Below, one piece after another: positions 1-8,287 of a DNA stretch of 64,000 nucleotides (position 1 is its first letter; every line of letters starts with the position of its first letter). Origin of the DNA: Anaerohalosphaeraceae bacterium (GTDB lineage Bacteria; Planctomycetota; Phycisphaerae; Sedimentisphaerales; Anaerohalosphaeraceae); the NCBI GenBank assembly GCA_035378985.1, contig DAOSUR010000001.1, forward strand, positions 310,001-374,000, read 5' to 3'. A model generated the notes under the pieces. That model worked only from the letters and a program-made list of their open reading frames with translations, was not told the origin of the DNA and did no database searches. The position numbers were made by a program, and so were the translations under genes.

Positions 1-1
1 C

Positions 2-1273
2 TCCTTGTACAACGTAGTCACTCAGAACTCTTGTTTCGGGAATTACACCGGTCTTGCGCTGCTCAGCGGAGGAGCTCTTTATAACAGCATCACGGAAAAT
101 CTTTTTGAGAACAGCACAAACTACGGCATTCAACTCCAAAGCAACAGCAATCAGCTGCTCAGCAATACGGTCCGACAGAACTATTACGGCTTTTACTGCT
201 TTGAATCCCAGCACAATCTCCTCTCCAATAATCTTTTCCAGGCGAACACGACTTCCTTTGTTTATTACCGTGTTTCTGAAGGGGACTATTGGAACAGTCC
301 AATCCCGTTTACCTATCGCTACGCAGATGCCATCTTCTCCAGCAAAATGGGCAACTACTACAGCTCCTATTCCGGCACAGACCTGAATAACAATGGGATC
401 GGAGAAACGCCGTACTCACTGTATGGAACTTTTTCACAAGATTACTTCCCCCTGACCGAACTGCCGACAAATTACCTCCTTCAGACCTGGTATTTGAAAG
501 GAGGAGCAGCAATGTCAACGGAACCCAACAGCCCCGGTCAATGGCAAACAATACCGATAGGAAGCTCGCTCTTATGGCTGTCCGAGACGTCAGCCCTGGG
601 CCCCATCAGCTTCAATGTCCTTTCCGCACAGGACGGCTGGAGCGGTCAAATCCTTTTCAGTACGCCGGTAAACGGCAGCGCATTTACAATCGAAATTGGT
701 TATGCCGACCCGGCCGACGGACTTTTCATCAGCGGCGGGACATCTGCGGTTCTAAGCGGAACAAAAAATCTTTTCCAGTTTAAGACCTCTCCGCAGTCTT
801 TCACTCTTCCTGCAGGCAAAGCCCTTGCTGTCCGGATTGCCAACAACAGCGGCATCCCCCGCTCCATATTCACCGGCGGCGGCTGGACCTTCATCACTCC
901 GCCGGCGGGCACTTCAGAGGTCTGGCCGGGTACCCTGCCGCCCCCTCCCAATCCCGGCGATCTCAATCAGGACGGCTGGGTGAACATTCAAGACTTTGTC
1001 TATCTTTCCGCACGCTGGGAAATGGAGGGCTGCACAGACCTGAATAACTATTGTGATTTTGCAGATATCAACAAATCCGGCAAAATCGACTTGGAAGATG
1101 TTCAACTCCTGACGGTATTCTGGCTGATGGGCCCCGACGACCTCCTGGCCGGCGACTGGAATGAAGACTTCAAAGTCAATATGGATGACATCGCCCTGCT
1201 TTCCAGCCAGTGGACCGGTGATTTGAATCAATTAATTGAACTGTGCGAAAACTGGCTTAAAGGCGCCTTTTAA
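2..1273 (+). CDS. Secreted right-handed beta-helix protein with dockerin-like C-terminus (5' truncated)
   Basis: The open frame runs in from the left edge, so the start is missing; about 423 codons remain. The first ~100 residues show NosD/parallel beta-helix coils (for example NSITENLF and SNSNQLLSNTV, with N-rich turns). A beta-rich segment of unknown family lies at about 160-310. From about residue 317 a double dockerin-like calcium-binding module begins (GDLNQDGWVNIQDF, then DFADINKSGKIDLEDV, then DWNEDFKVNMDDIALL), with a Cys pair and a terminal ENWLKG. Beta-helix proteins of this kind are usually exported polysaccharide-active or adhesive proteins. The same C-terminal module is on two other exported proteins in the window (at 16.7 and 26.1 kb). 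The substrate cannot be told. Confidence 0.75.
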   Translation, partial: SLYNVVTQNSCFGNYTGLALLSGGALYNSITENLFENSTNYGIQLQSNSNQLLSNTVRQNYYGFYCFESQHNLLSNNLFQANTTSFVYYRVSEGDYWNSPIPFTYRYADAIFSSKMGNYYSSYSGTDLNNNGIGETPYSLYGTFSQDYFPLTELPTNYLLQTWYLKGGAAMSTEPNSPGQWQTIPIGSSLLWLSETSALGPISFNVLSAQDGWSGQILFSTPVNGSAFTIEIGYADPADGLFISGGTSAVLSGTKNLFQFKTSPQSFTLPAGKALAVRIANNSGIPRSIFTGGGWTFITPPAGTSEVWPGTLPPPPNPGDLNQDGWVNIQDFVYLSARWEMEGCTDLNNYCDFADINKSGKIDLEDVQLLTVFWLMGPDDLLAGDWNEDFKVNMDDIALLSSQWTGDLNQLIELCENWLKGAF

Positions 1274-1274
1274 T

Positions 1275-1499
1275 TCAGGCAAAACCGCCCGCGTGCGGAC
1301 AGGAGTGGTTTGGGCAGGAGGAACAACCCGATTGAACAGAAGGGGTCGATTCCTTTACTTGAGCTGAAAAAGCAGAAAACTGCTTTTGGGTCTTTTTCGA
1401 CCCGCAATGTTCACATATCGGTTTTTTGACCTCCGAAGAACGAACCAGGACCTCCGTAATCTTCCCGCAATCCAAACACTTATATTCAAAGATAGGCAT
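1275..1499 (-). CDS. FmdB-family zinc ribbon protein
   Basis: A 74-residue protein beginning MPIFEYKCLDCGKITEVLV, the signature start of the FmdB/regulatory zinc-ribbon family. Two CxxC knuckles (CLDC and CEHC) at about residues 8-11 and 34-37 should bind one zinc. The tail is Cys/His-rich (CSSCPNHSCPH), which is common in this family. GGAAAGGAAC precedes the ATG. It is convergent with the beta-helix gene, almost abutting it. The family's molecular role is poorly known; members often sit near stress or transport genes. Confidence 0.8.
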   Translation of the reverse strand: MPIFEYKCLDCGKITEVLVRSSEVKKPICEHCGSKKTQKQFSAFSAQVKESTPSVQSGCSSCPNHSCPHAGGFA

Positions 1500-1682
1500 T
1501 CAAGTTCCTTTCCAAAAAACGGCGAGCCCATCCTATCCTCCTTTGAAAAGACCGTCAAGGCGTTCCCATTTGCATTTCCTATTTCCGGATTTCTCCTGCT
1601 TAAAACAGGGTTTTATGTGATGCACGACAGATTATTTCCCGCACTTATTGTGAAAAACTTTGGATTTATTGATACAAAGTGA

Positions 1683-1740
1683 TTGACGAATCGTTCTTTT
1701 TACGCTATATTACGGCAGCTGTTTGTGAATGTGAGCACAA
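1683..1740 (+). promoter_or_regulatory. rex-hyd promoter with Rex-like operator
   Basis: TTGACG (1683-1688), a 17-bp spacer and TATATT (1706-1711) form a good sigma70-type promoter. Just downstream, 1723-1740 reads TTGTGAATGTGAGCACAA. This matches the Rex consensus TTGTGAAnnnnTTCACAA perfectly in the left half-site and at 5 of 7 positions in the right. Lying over the transcription start, it would let Rex repress its own operon. A further TTGTGAA half-site is at 1648-1654. Confidence 0.75.
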
Positions 1741-1759
1741 ATAAAATGCTGTAGGGAAA

Positions 1760-2374
1760 ATGAAGTACCGCAGGATTCCAGACGAAACCATTCAGCGGCT
1801 GCCCATGTATCTGCGGGCTTTTTCGCTGCTGGAGGGAGAAAAAGAGCTCACCGTCTGCAGCCGGCAATTGGCCGTGCGGCTCGGACTGAATCCCCATCAG
1901 ATTCGCAAAGACCTGTCTTACTTCGGAAACTTCGGAAGACCCGGTGTGGGCTATCCCGTCCAGACCACCGCCCAGCGCATTCGGCACATTCTCAAACTGG
2001 ACAAAACCCAGAAGACAGCCCTCGTGGGCGCCGGACGGCTCGGGACCGCGCTGGTGGCCTATCCGGGCTTTTCCTCCTTCAATCTCGAAATCGCCGCCGT
2101 TTTTGACAATGATCCCAGAAAAATCGGAAAGAAAATCGGTCATCTGACCATTGAAAGCGCCGCCCGTCTGGCCGGACTGAAAAAACGAAACATCCATCTG
2201 GCCATCCTGGCCGTGCCGGCCGATGCCGCTCAGTCCGTTACAGAAAAACTCGTTAAGGCCGGTGTTCGCGGACTGCTGAATTTTTCGCCCGGACGCCTGA
2301 AAGTCCCGCCCTCCGTCAAAAAAATCGACATCGATCTGGCTTCCCAGCTGAGTATATTGCCTTATTATCTGTAA
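1760..2374 (+). CDS. rex: Redox-sensing transcriptional repressor Rex
   Basis: A 204-residue Rex homologue of normal family length. The N-terminal winged helix (about residues 1-75) contains the typical RQLAVRLGLNPHQIRKDLSY recognition segment and the FGRPGVGYPV linker. The C-terminal Rossmann domain has the NAD-binding ALVGAGRLGTAL near residue 90. Rex binds DNA when NAD+ is high and releases it when NADH accumulates. It is the first gene of what appears to be a rex-hydBGDA operon (34 bp to hydB) and has a Rex-like operator in its own leader, so it probably derepresses the hydrogenase when reducing power is in excess. Confidence 0.95.
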   Translation: MKYRRIPDETIQRLPMYLRAFSLLEGEKELTVCSRQLAVRLGLNPHQIRKDLSYFGNFGRPGVGYPVQTTAQRIRHILKLDKTQKTALVGAGRLGTALVAYPGFSSFNLEIAAVFDNDPRKIGKKIGHLTIESAARLAGLKKRNIHLAILAVPADAAQSVTEKLVKAGVRGLLNFSPGRLKVPPSVKKIDIDLASQLSILPYYL

Positions 2375-2408
2375 ACAAAAACATGCAGAACAACAGGAAC
2401 GAAAAACC

Positions 2409-3452
2409 ATGAGCGTACTTAAATTTACCCCAAAGCAGTTCGATGACTTCGTATCGGCAATGCTCAAAACCGGTCAGTCTGTCATGGCACCGCAGGCAAA
2501 AAACGGCCGTTTCGCCTTCGGACCTCTCGCCTCTGCTTCCGACCTGCGGCTCGATTACGACGTGACCATTCTCCCCCCGAAAAAATACGTCCTGCCGCAG
2601 GTGGAAACGCTCCTCGAATTTGAAGTCTGCGGTCCCTGCCGCTCCGTGCAGGACGCTCAGCCGATGATTCTCCTCGGTGTACACCCCTATGACCTGATCG
2701 CCATCCTCCAGATGGATGAGTTGTTCCGTCAGGGTCAATATGACAAACATTATATGGACCGCCGCTGCCAGATTACCATTATCGCCCTCGATGTCGTCAC
2801 CCCCAGCGCCAACGTCTTTGCCTCTTCGATGGGAACCGCCACCGTCCGCAGCGGCTACGATATCCTTCTGACCGTCCTTAAAGACGGTTCAATTCTGGCC
2901 GATGCCGCCACCGCCAAAGGACAGGAGCTCATTCGGCTGGCCGGTTCATCCGCCCCCGCCTCCGAGGCCGATTTGCTGGCCCGCAAGGCCGTCTGGGAAC
3001 ACAATAACGCTGTACTGAACAAACATATTCTGCTGTGCAAACCCTCTCTGCTGCCCAAAGTCCTTGAACAAAGCTACAATCATCCCGTCTGGGAGGAAAA
3101 AGCACGGCTGTGCTATTCCTGCGGCTCCTGCAATCAAGTCTGTCCCACCTGCTACTGCTTCGATGTGCAGGACCGCGTCAACTGGGACCTGAAAACCGGA
3201 TACCGATTCCGTGCCTGGGACGGCTGCCTGCTGGAAAACTTCGCCACCGTCGCAGGCAATCACAACTTCCGCAAAGATCGAGCCGCCCGCTACCGCCACC
3301 GGCTGTATCGAAAAGGCAAATACGTGCCCGAAAAAATCGGCGGGCAAATCGCCTGCGTCGGCTGCGGGCGATGCATTTCCGCCTGCACGGCCAAGATCGC
3401 CAACCCCGTCGAAGTGTACAATCGTCTTCTTCAGGATACAAAACTCGGCTGA
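2409..3452 (+). CDS. hydB: NAD(P)-linked [NiFe] hydrogenase / sulfhydrogenase beta subunit
   Basis: A 347-residue iron-sulfur electron-transfer subunit of a cytoplasmic group 3 hydrogenase. Two [4Fe-4S]-type cysteine clusters are visible: CYSCGSCNQVCPTCYC near residue 235 and CVGCGRCISACTAK near residue 316. The N-terminal half matches the HydB/dissimilatory sulfite reductase A-like fold (LGVHPYDLIAI). It should pass electrons between the gamma subunit flavin and the delta subunit clusters. AGGAAC precedes the ATG. It is followed at 36 bp by hydG, and the order beta-gamma-delta-alpha is that of the Pyrococcus-type enzyme. Confidence 0.9.
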   Translation: MSVLKFTPKQFDDFVSAMLKTGQSVMAPQAKNGRFAFGPLASASDLRLDYDVTILPPKKYVLPQVETLLEFEVCGPCRSVQDAQPMILLGVHPYDLIAILQMDELFRQGQYDKHYMDRRCQITIIALDVVTPSANVFASSMGTATVRSGYDILLTVLKDGSILADAATAKGQELIRLAGSSAPASEADLLARKAVWEHNNAVLNKHILLCKPSLLPKVLEQSYNHPVWEEKARLCYSCGSCNQVCPTCYCFDVQDRVNWDLKTGYRFRAWDGCLLENFATVAGNHNFRKDRAARYRHRLYRKGKYVPEKIGGQIACVGCGRCISACTAKIANPVEVYNRLLQDTKLG

Positions 3453-3488
3453 CAGGGCCGAACGGTAAATCGTTAAGGAGAATCAGAT

Positions 3489-4325
3489 ATGTGTGAATGC
3501 TGCAGCGGCCATCCGGACATCTATCTGCCCCAGATGGCTACCATCACCAAACGCCGGATGCTCAACGGAACCGAGCTGTTCCTGCATCTGGAAATGGATT
3601 CCGGACAGGACCTTTCGTACAAACCCGGCCAATTCGTCGAGGTCTCACTGGCCGGCATCGGAGAAGCCCCTATTTCCATTTCCTCTTCCCCGACTCAACG
3701 AGGCCTTGAACTGGTCGTCCGAAACGTCGGCAGTCTCACCAAAGCCATCCACAAACTTCAGGTCGGCGATAAACTGGGCATCCGGGGCCCCTACGGAACA
3801 ACTTATCCCATCGAAGAAGCCAAAGGCAAAGACCTGGTCTTTATCTGCGGCGGCATCGGACTGGTTCCCCAGCGCTCGTTCATCCGCTACGCCCTCGATC
3901 ACCGAAGCGACTACGGGAAAATCATCGTCCTGATCGGCACCAAGTGCTATTCCATGCGGCTGTTCCGCGAGGAAATCGCTCTTTGGCAGGAACGCAAAGA
4001 CATGACCGTGCTGGAAACCATCGACGAAGCCCACGACTGCTGGGACGGCAACGTCGGCGTCGTCACCACCCTGATCCCCAAGATTGAAAACGAACTGCCC
4101 GGCAGTCTGGTTCTGATTTGCGGACCGCCGATTATGTACAAATTCGTCTTGATTTCCCTGGCCGAAGCACAAGTCCCCGAAGAAAACATCTACGTCAACC
4201 TCGAACGCCGGATGAAATGCGGTGTCGGCAAGTGCGGCCATTGTCAAATAAACGATAAATATGTCTGTCAGGATGGGCCGGTGTTCCGCTACAGCGACCT
4301 GGCCCTCGTACCGGAGGCCATCTAA
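3489..4325 (+). CDS. hydG: Hydrogenase / sulfhydrogenase gamma subunit (FAD/NAD(P)-binding)
   Basis: A 278-residue ferredoxin-NADP reductase-type diaphorase subunit. An FAD-binding beta barrel covers about residues 10-100 (YKPGQFVEVSL, then APISISSSP). A nucleotide-binding domain follows (FICGGIGLVPQRSFI, then LVLICGPPIMYKFV). A C-terminal [2Fe-2S] motif, CGVGKCGHCQINDKYVCQDG, lies near residues 240-260. It would exchange hydride electrons with NAD(P)H. The start has a strong ribosome site (AAGGAGAATC). The stop codon shares one base with the hydD start (TAATG), so the two are translationally coupled. Confidence 0.92.
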   Translation: MCECCSGHPDIYLPQMATITKRRMLNGTELFLHLEMDSGQDLSYKPGQFVEVSLAGIGEAPISISSSPTQRGLELVVRNVGSLTKAIHKLQVGDKLGIRGPYGTTYPIEEAKGKDLVFICGGIGLVPQRSFIRYALDHRSDYGKIIVLIGTKCYSMRLFREEIALWQERKDMTVLETIDEAHDCWDGNVGVVTTLIPKIENELPGSLVLICGPPIMYKFVLISLAEAQVPEENIYVNLERRMKCGVGKCGHCQINDKYVCQDGPVFRYSDLALVPEAI

Positions 4326-5071
4326 TGAGCAAACCGCGCGTAGCTATTTTCGATTTCGCCTGCTGCGAAGGCTGCCAATTGCAGATTGTCAACCTCGAAG
4401 AAGAAATTCTGGATTTGATTCACGTCGTTGACGTCGTGGAATGGCGGGAAGCCATGAGCGAGCAGAGCCACGACTACGACATCGCCATTGTGGAGGGCTC
4501 CATCACCCGGCATGAAGATGAACTCCGACTGGAGGTCATCCGCAGCCGCTGCAAGATTCTCATTGCTCTCGGCGCCTGTGCCACTATCGGCGGCGTCAAC
4601 AAAATGAAAAACAACTTTGACCTCAACGATGTCAAAGAGTGCGTGTACGGCAAAGACGCCAAGATGCCCCACCTGAATACGGAGATGACCAAAGCCGTCG
4701 ATGAGGTGGTGCCCGTCGATGCTTATATTCACGGCTGCCCTATTGACCGCAAAGAGTTCGGCACCGTCATTCGCGCCCTGCTGCTGGGCAAACGCCCCCC
4801 CATTCCGGACTATCCCGTCTGCGTCGAATGCAAGGCCAAAGAAAACGTCTGCCGCTATGAATACAACGAAATCTGTCTGGGACCGATTATTCGAGCCGGC
4901 TGCGGCGCCCGCTGTCCGTCCAGCAATTTCCGCTGTTTCGGCTGCCGCGGGTATGTGGACCATCCCAACGTCGAAGCCGCCAAAGAAGTTATGGACAAAT
5001 ACGGTCTGACCGTCGAAGACCTCAAACAAAAAATGATTCTCTTCGGAAGCAAACAAGGACATACACTATGA
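4325..5071 (+). CDS. hydD: [NiFe] hydrogenase small (delta) subunit
   Basis: A 248-residue small subunit of a group 3 [NiFe] hydrogenase. The N-terminus FDFACCEGCQLQIVNLEEEI carries the CxxC ligands of the proximal [4Fe-4S] cluster. Further ligand segments are LIALGACATIGG, IHGCPIDRKEF and the Cys-rich RAGCGARCPSSNFRCFGCRG. There is no Tat signal peptide, consistent with a soluble cytoplasmic enzyme. It overlaps hydG by 1 base and hydA by 4 (ATGA). Confidence 0.93.
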   Translation: MSKPRVAIFDFACCEGCQLQIVNLEEEILDLIHVVDVVEWREAMSEQSHDYDIAIVEGSITRHEDELRLEVIRSRCKILIALGACATIGGVNKMKNNFDLNDVKECVYGKDAKMPHLNTEMTKAVDEVVPVDAYIHGCPIDRKEFGTVIRALLLGKRPPIPDYPVCVECKAKENVCRYEYNEICLGPIIRAGCGARCPSSNFRCFGCRGYVDHPNVEAAKEVMDKYGLTVEDLKQKMILFGSKQGHTL

Positions 5072-6375
5072 GCGCCAATATCCAGATTAACGTTCATCAC
5101 GTCACGCGTCTTGAAGGCCACGGCAATATCGTCGTTAACATCCGAAACGGCACCATCGAAAAGTGCCAGTGGCAGGTTCCGGAGGCCCCGCGCTTCTTTG
5201 AAGCGATGGTCCGCGGACGCCGATGGGACGATATTCAGACCATCGTCAGCCGAATCTGCGGCATCTGCTCCATCACCCACTCCCTGGCCTCCACCAAGGC
5301 GGTCGAAGATGCCCTCGGGCTGCAGGTTTCCGAACAGACCGACATGCTCCGCATCCTGATGCACTACTCCGAACAGCTCCAGAGCCACACGCTTCACGTC
5401 GGCTATCTGGTGGCCCCCGACCTTTTCGGCGAAAAATCCGTCGTCCCGCTGGTTGCCAAAGCCCCCGATGCCGTCAAAAAAATCATCAAGGCCCACCGCA
5501 TCGCCAATCAGTGGTCCGACCTGCTGACCGGACGGACCACCCACCCGGTCACACTCACACCGGGGGGAATGACCAAAATCCCGACTGCTCAGGAGCTCAA
5601 AGACCTCCAGAAAACCCTCAAAGAGGCCGTGCCGGATTTGGTGGCCATCTGCGAAGTCGTCCACAGCGTCGCCGACCGGATGCCCGCCTTCGAACGGCCC
5701 ACGGAATACATCTCGCTCCGGCAGGACAATCCGCCGACCTATACTTTCTATCACGGCGATATCGTCTCCAGCGACGGCTACGGCCCCGTTCACATTCGCG
5801 ACTGGGAAAGCGTCGCCAACGAATATGTCAGCCCGCAGTCCACGGCCAAATGGTGCCGCTGGCACCGCGACTCCTACGCCGTCGGCGCCCTGGCACGCTT
5901 CAACAACAACGGCCATCTGCTCAGTCCGCTGGGCAAGAAAGTCGCCGATATGTTCGGCCTCAGGAAGGGCTGCTGCAATCCGTTTATGAACAACGTCGCG
6001 CAGCTGGCCGAGGCCGCCCATGTCGTCGAGGTGAGCATCGAACTGATTGACAAGCTCCTGACCAGGGGGCTCAAAGACGAAAAGGTGAAAGTCACCCCGC
6101 GGGCCGGGCGCGGCAGCGGCTGCGTCGAAGCCCCGCGCGGCATCCTCTTCCACACCTACGAGTTTAACAAAAAAGGCGAATGCATTGCGGCCAACATCTG
6201 CATTCCGACCAACCAGAACCACGCCAACATCCAGAAGGATTTCGAAAAATTCGTGCCTGAATATATGCATCTGGGCGAAGACGGCCTGCGGCACGGGATG
6301 GAAATGCTGGTCCGCTCCTATGACCCCTGCATCTCCTGTTCAACCCATATGCTCAATGTTACCTTCGTCAAATAA
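5068..6375 (+). CDS. hydA: [NiFe] hydrogenase large (alpha) subunit
   Basis: A 435-residue catalytic subunit. Both [NiFe] ligand motifs are present: RICGICSITHS near residue 65 and DPCISCSTHML near the C-terminus. Eight residues follow the conserved His, which fits a short tail cut off by the maturation protease encoded 140 bp downstream. The enzyme reversibly couples H2 to NAD(P)(H) in the cytoplasm; in a fermenter under Rex control the likely direction is H2 evolution. It is the last gene before a strong intrinsic terminator. No hyp maturation genes are in this window. Confidence 0.95.
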   Translation: MSANIQINVHHVTRLEGHGNIVVNIRNGTIEKCQWQVPEAPRFFEAMVRGRRWDDIQTIVSRICGICSITHSLASTKAVEDALGLQVSEQTDMLRILMHYSEQLQSHTLHVGYLVAPDLFGEKSVVPLVAKAPDAVKKIIKAHRIANQWSDLLTGRTTHPVTLTPGGMTKIPTAQELKDLQKTLKEAVPDLVAICEVVHSVADRMPAFERPTEYISLRQDNPPTYTFYHGDIVSSDGYGPVHIRDWESVANEYVSPQSTAKWCRWHRDSYAVGALARFNNNGHLLSPLGKKVADMFGLRKGCCNPFMNNVAQLAEAAHVVEVSIELIDKLLTRGLKDEKVKVTPRAGRGSGCVEAPRGILFHTYEFNKKGECIAANICIPTNQNHANIQKDFEKFVPEYMHLGEDGLRHGMEMLVRSYDPCISCSTHMLNVTFVK

Positions 6376-6392
6376 TCATTTGGACAGTCTGC

Positions 6393-6424
6393 AAAAAAGA
6401 GCCCCGCGCGTCGGGGCTTTTTTA
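6393..6424 (+). terminator. Intrinsic terminator after hydA
   Basis: AGCCCCG (6400-6406) pairs with CGGGGCT (6412-6418) around a 5-base loop, flanked by an A-run on the left and a run of Ts on the right. It separates the hydrogenase structural genes from the protease gene, so the latter needs read-through or its own promoter. Confidence 0.9.
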
Positions 6425-6448
6425 TTGCGCATCTTCCTTTTTATCGTC

Positions 6449-6515
6449 TATAATCTGTGAAATCCGTGTAATCTGTGGTTAAATAAAATCAAACCCGTGT
6501 TCATCCGCGGTGAAA
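6449..6515. repeat. Degenerate short tandem repeat of the AATCYGTG type
   Basis: Units of roughly 10 bp, TAATCTGTGA / AATCCGTGTA / ATCTGTGGTT, then CCGTGTTCATCCGCGG, run right up to the start of the protease gene. No standard feature explains them. They resemble the dispersed 'ATCCGTGTAATCTGTGG' elements I know from many environmental genomes, but copy number here cannot be judged from one window. Confidence 0.5.
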
Positions 6516-6517
6516 CA

Positions 6518-7012
6518 ATGGCAAAAGAAACCATCGTTATCGGGCTGGGCAATCCGCTGATGGCCGACGAGGGCATCGGGGTCGTCCTGATTGAGCGGCT
6601 GGAAGCCCTTGCGCGAGAAGGCAAAATCCCCGGCACTGACCGCATCCAGTTTTATGACGGCGGAACCGGCGGGCTGAATCTGCTTCATGTTCTGGCGGGC
6701 CGCCGAAAAGCCGTCCTGATCGACTGTGCCCGGATGGGAACCGAACCCGGCACCATCCGACGCTTCACCCCCGACCAGGTCCAAACCATAAAGCAGCTGA
6801 CGCACCTGTCCCTTCACGAAGTTGATATCCTCAAAGTTCTTGACATTTCGCGTCAACTGGATGAATGCCCCAATGAGGTCGTCTTCTTCGGGATTGAACC
6901 GCTGGAAATCCGCCAGCGAATGTCTCTGTCCCCCCTTCTGCATGCTCAAATCCCGCATTATCTTCAAACCCTTCTGAGGGAACTTTCCTTGTCGTCTGAT
7001 TTGGATTCTTAA
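6518..7012 (+). CDS. [NiFe] hydrogenase maturation protease
   Basis: A 164-residue protein beginning MAKETIVIGLGNPLMADEGIGV, the family signature (GxGNxLxxDEGxG) including the metal-binding acidic residue, followed by the second motif FYDGGTGGLNLLH. HycI/HyaD-type endopeptidases cut the C-terminal tail of the large subunit after nickel insertion, here presumably the 8 residues after the HydA histidine. The ATG at 6518 was chosen because it begins the conserved motif; no strong ribosome site precedes it and a repeat occupies the upstream region. An in-frame GTG lies 7 codons upstream. Confidence 0.92.
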   Translation: MAKETIVIGLGNPLMADEGIGVVLIERLEALAREGKIPGTDRIQFYDGGTGGLNLLHVLAGRRKAVLIDCARMGTEPGTIRRFTPDQVQTIKQLTHLSLHEVDILKVLDISRQLDECPNEVVFFGIEPLEIRQRMSLSPLLHAQIPHYLQTLLRELSLSSDLDS

Positions 7013-7069
7013 CCGGGAAAAGCGTTGCACAGCGATATACCCAAAAATGCCCCTTTTATCGCATTTGGA

Positions 7070-7098
7070 TTGCGATTCCTAAAAAAATCCCTTATAGT
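7070..7098 (+). promoter_or_regulatory. Putative sigma70-type promoter for the cupin gene
   Basis: TTGCGA (7070-7075), a 17-bp spacer and TATAGT (7093-7098), 38 bp before the cupin ATG. Motif match only. Confidence 0.5.
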
Positions 7099-7136
7099 AA
7101 CCGCCGGATTTCCGAACATTCATCAGGAGCATATCG

Positions 7137-7472
7137 ATGGCTGTCCAGGCATTTGTAGCAGAGCTGAATAACCGAAAAGATTATCAGCGGGTGATCGACC
7201 CGGCTTATACCTGCGGAATGAAGGCCGGAAGGGTTTGGCTGGAGCCCGGGACTGACTGCGGGGTCCATTCTACCGAGGACCGCGAGGAGGCACTGATTTT
7301 TCTGTCCGGCCGGGGAACAGCCCGGATCAAAGGGAAGGACTTCGCTGTCGGCGAGGGCAGGGTTTGCTACATTCCGCCCCATACGGAACACAATATTATC
7401 AATACCGGTTCGGAGCCGCTGGTTTATATATTTTGTGTCGCGCCGGTTCTCGAAAAAAAGAAAGGAGAATAA
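7137..7472 (+). CDS. Single-domain cupin protein
   Basis: A 111-residue cupin. The first motif region has GVHSTEDREEALIFLSGRG and the second PPHTEHNIINTGSEPLVYI; the His and Glu residues expected to bind a metal are present. AGGAGCATATCG gives a good ribosome site. It nearly abuts the DUF1080 lipoprotein downstream (1 bp between stop and ATG), so the two are co-transcribed. Small cupins of this sort are often sugar-binding or isomerase-like, but the substrate cannot be assigned. Confidence 0.8.
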   Translation: MAVQAFVAELNNRKDYQRVIDPAYTCGMKAGRVWLEPGTDCGVHSTEDREEALIFLSGRGTARIKGKDFAVGEGRVCYIPPHTEHNIINTGSEPLVYIFCVAPVLEKKKGE

Positions 7473-7473
7473 G

Positions 7474-8280
7474 ATGAAAGGAAAAGGAATCACAATCGTT
7501 GCCGCTGCGGTACTTTTGTGCCTGTGCGGCTGCGCCCGCCATCAGACCGCCCCTGTCCTTAAGGAAAAGCAGGAACAATGGACTTCCCTGTTCAATGGGC
7601 AGAATCTGGAAGGATGGACGCCGAAATTTGCCGGCCGTCCCCTGGGGGAGAACTACAAAAACACGTTTCGTGTGGAAAACGGCATTTTGAAGGTATCGTA
7701 TGACCAGTATGAACAGTTTGAAGGACGGTTCGGGCATCTGTTTTATGCCGTACCGTTTTCGCACTATCGGCTTCGCCTGGAATACCGGTTTGTCGGGGAG
7801 CAGGCGAAGGGCGGGCCGTCCTGGGCTTTCCGCAACAGCGGGATTATGATTCACTGTCAAAAGCCGGAAACGATGGGGCTGGAGCAGAACTTTCCGGTCT
7901 GTCTGGAAGTGCAGCTGCTGGGTGGCGATGGGCAAAATGAGCGGACAACCGGCAACCTGTGCACACCAGGAACGCACGTGGTTATCCAGGACCGCCGGCG
8001 GACAGAGCACTGCATCTTATCCTCTTCGCCGACCTTCCACGGGGACCAGTGGGTAAAGGCGGAGGTGGAGGTGCACGGCGACCGGCTGATTCGACATTTG
8101 ATCAACGGGCAGGTTGTTCTGGAATACAGCCGTCCGGAACTGGATGACGGCGATGCAGATGCCCGAAAACTGATTGAGGCTGGTACTTCTCGCCGAGTGG
8201 CGGGCGGCTATATCAGTCTGCAGGCGGAAAGTCATCCGGTGGAGTTTCGCAACATCGAACTGCTCGTTTTGGAAGAGTAA
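7474..8280 (+). CDS. DUF1080 (3-keto-disaccharide hydrolase-type) lipoprotein
   Basis: A 268-residue protein. An N-terminal hydrophobic segment ends in a lipobox-like LCGC near residue 20, so it is probably a lipoprotein. The rest is one DUF1080 domain starting at WTSLFNGQNLEGWTPKF, with SGIMIHCQKPE and a final VEFRNIELLVLEE. DUF1080 has a concanavalin/laminin-G-like fold, and several members hydrolyse 3-keto-glycosides; it is highly expanded in Planctomycetota. AAAGGAGAATAAG precedes the ATG. It is co-transcribed with the cupin. A second member lies at 10.2 kb on the other strand. Confidence 0.85.
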   Translation: MKGKGITIVAAAVLLCLCGCARHQTAPVLKEKQEQWTSLFNGQNLEGWTPKFAGRPLGENYKNTFRVENGILKVSYDQYEQFEGRFGHLFYAVPFSHYRLRLEYRFVGEQAKGGPSWAFRNSGIMIHCQKPETMGLEQNFPVCLEVQLLGGDGQNERTTGNLCTPGTHVVIQDRRRTEHCILSSSPTFHGDQWVKAEVEVHGDRLIRHLINGQVVLEYSRPELDDGDADARKLIEAGTSRRVAGGYISLQAESHPVEFRNIELLVLEE

Positions 8281-8287
8281 ACCAAGG

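Noticed and set aside
4855..6294. A 479-codon open frame on the minus strand across hydA
   Set aside because: It lies antisense to a gene with all catalytic motifs, has low-complexity composition rich in G, V, D and A, and shows no domain or ribosome site; it is a codon-bias shadow.
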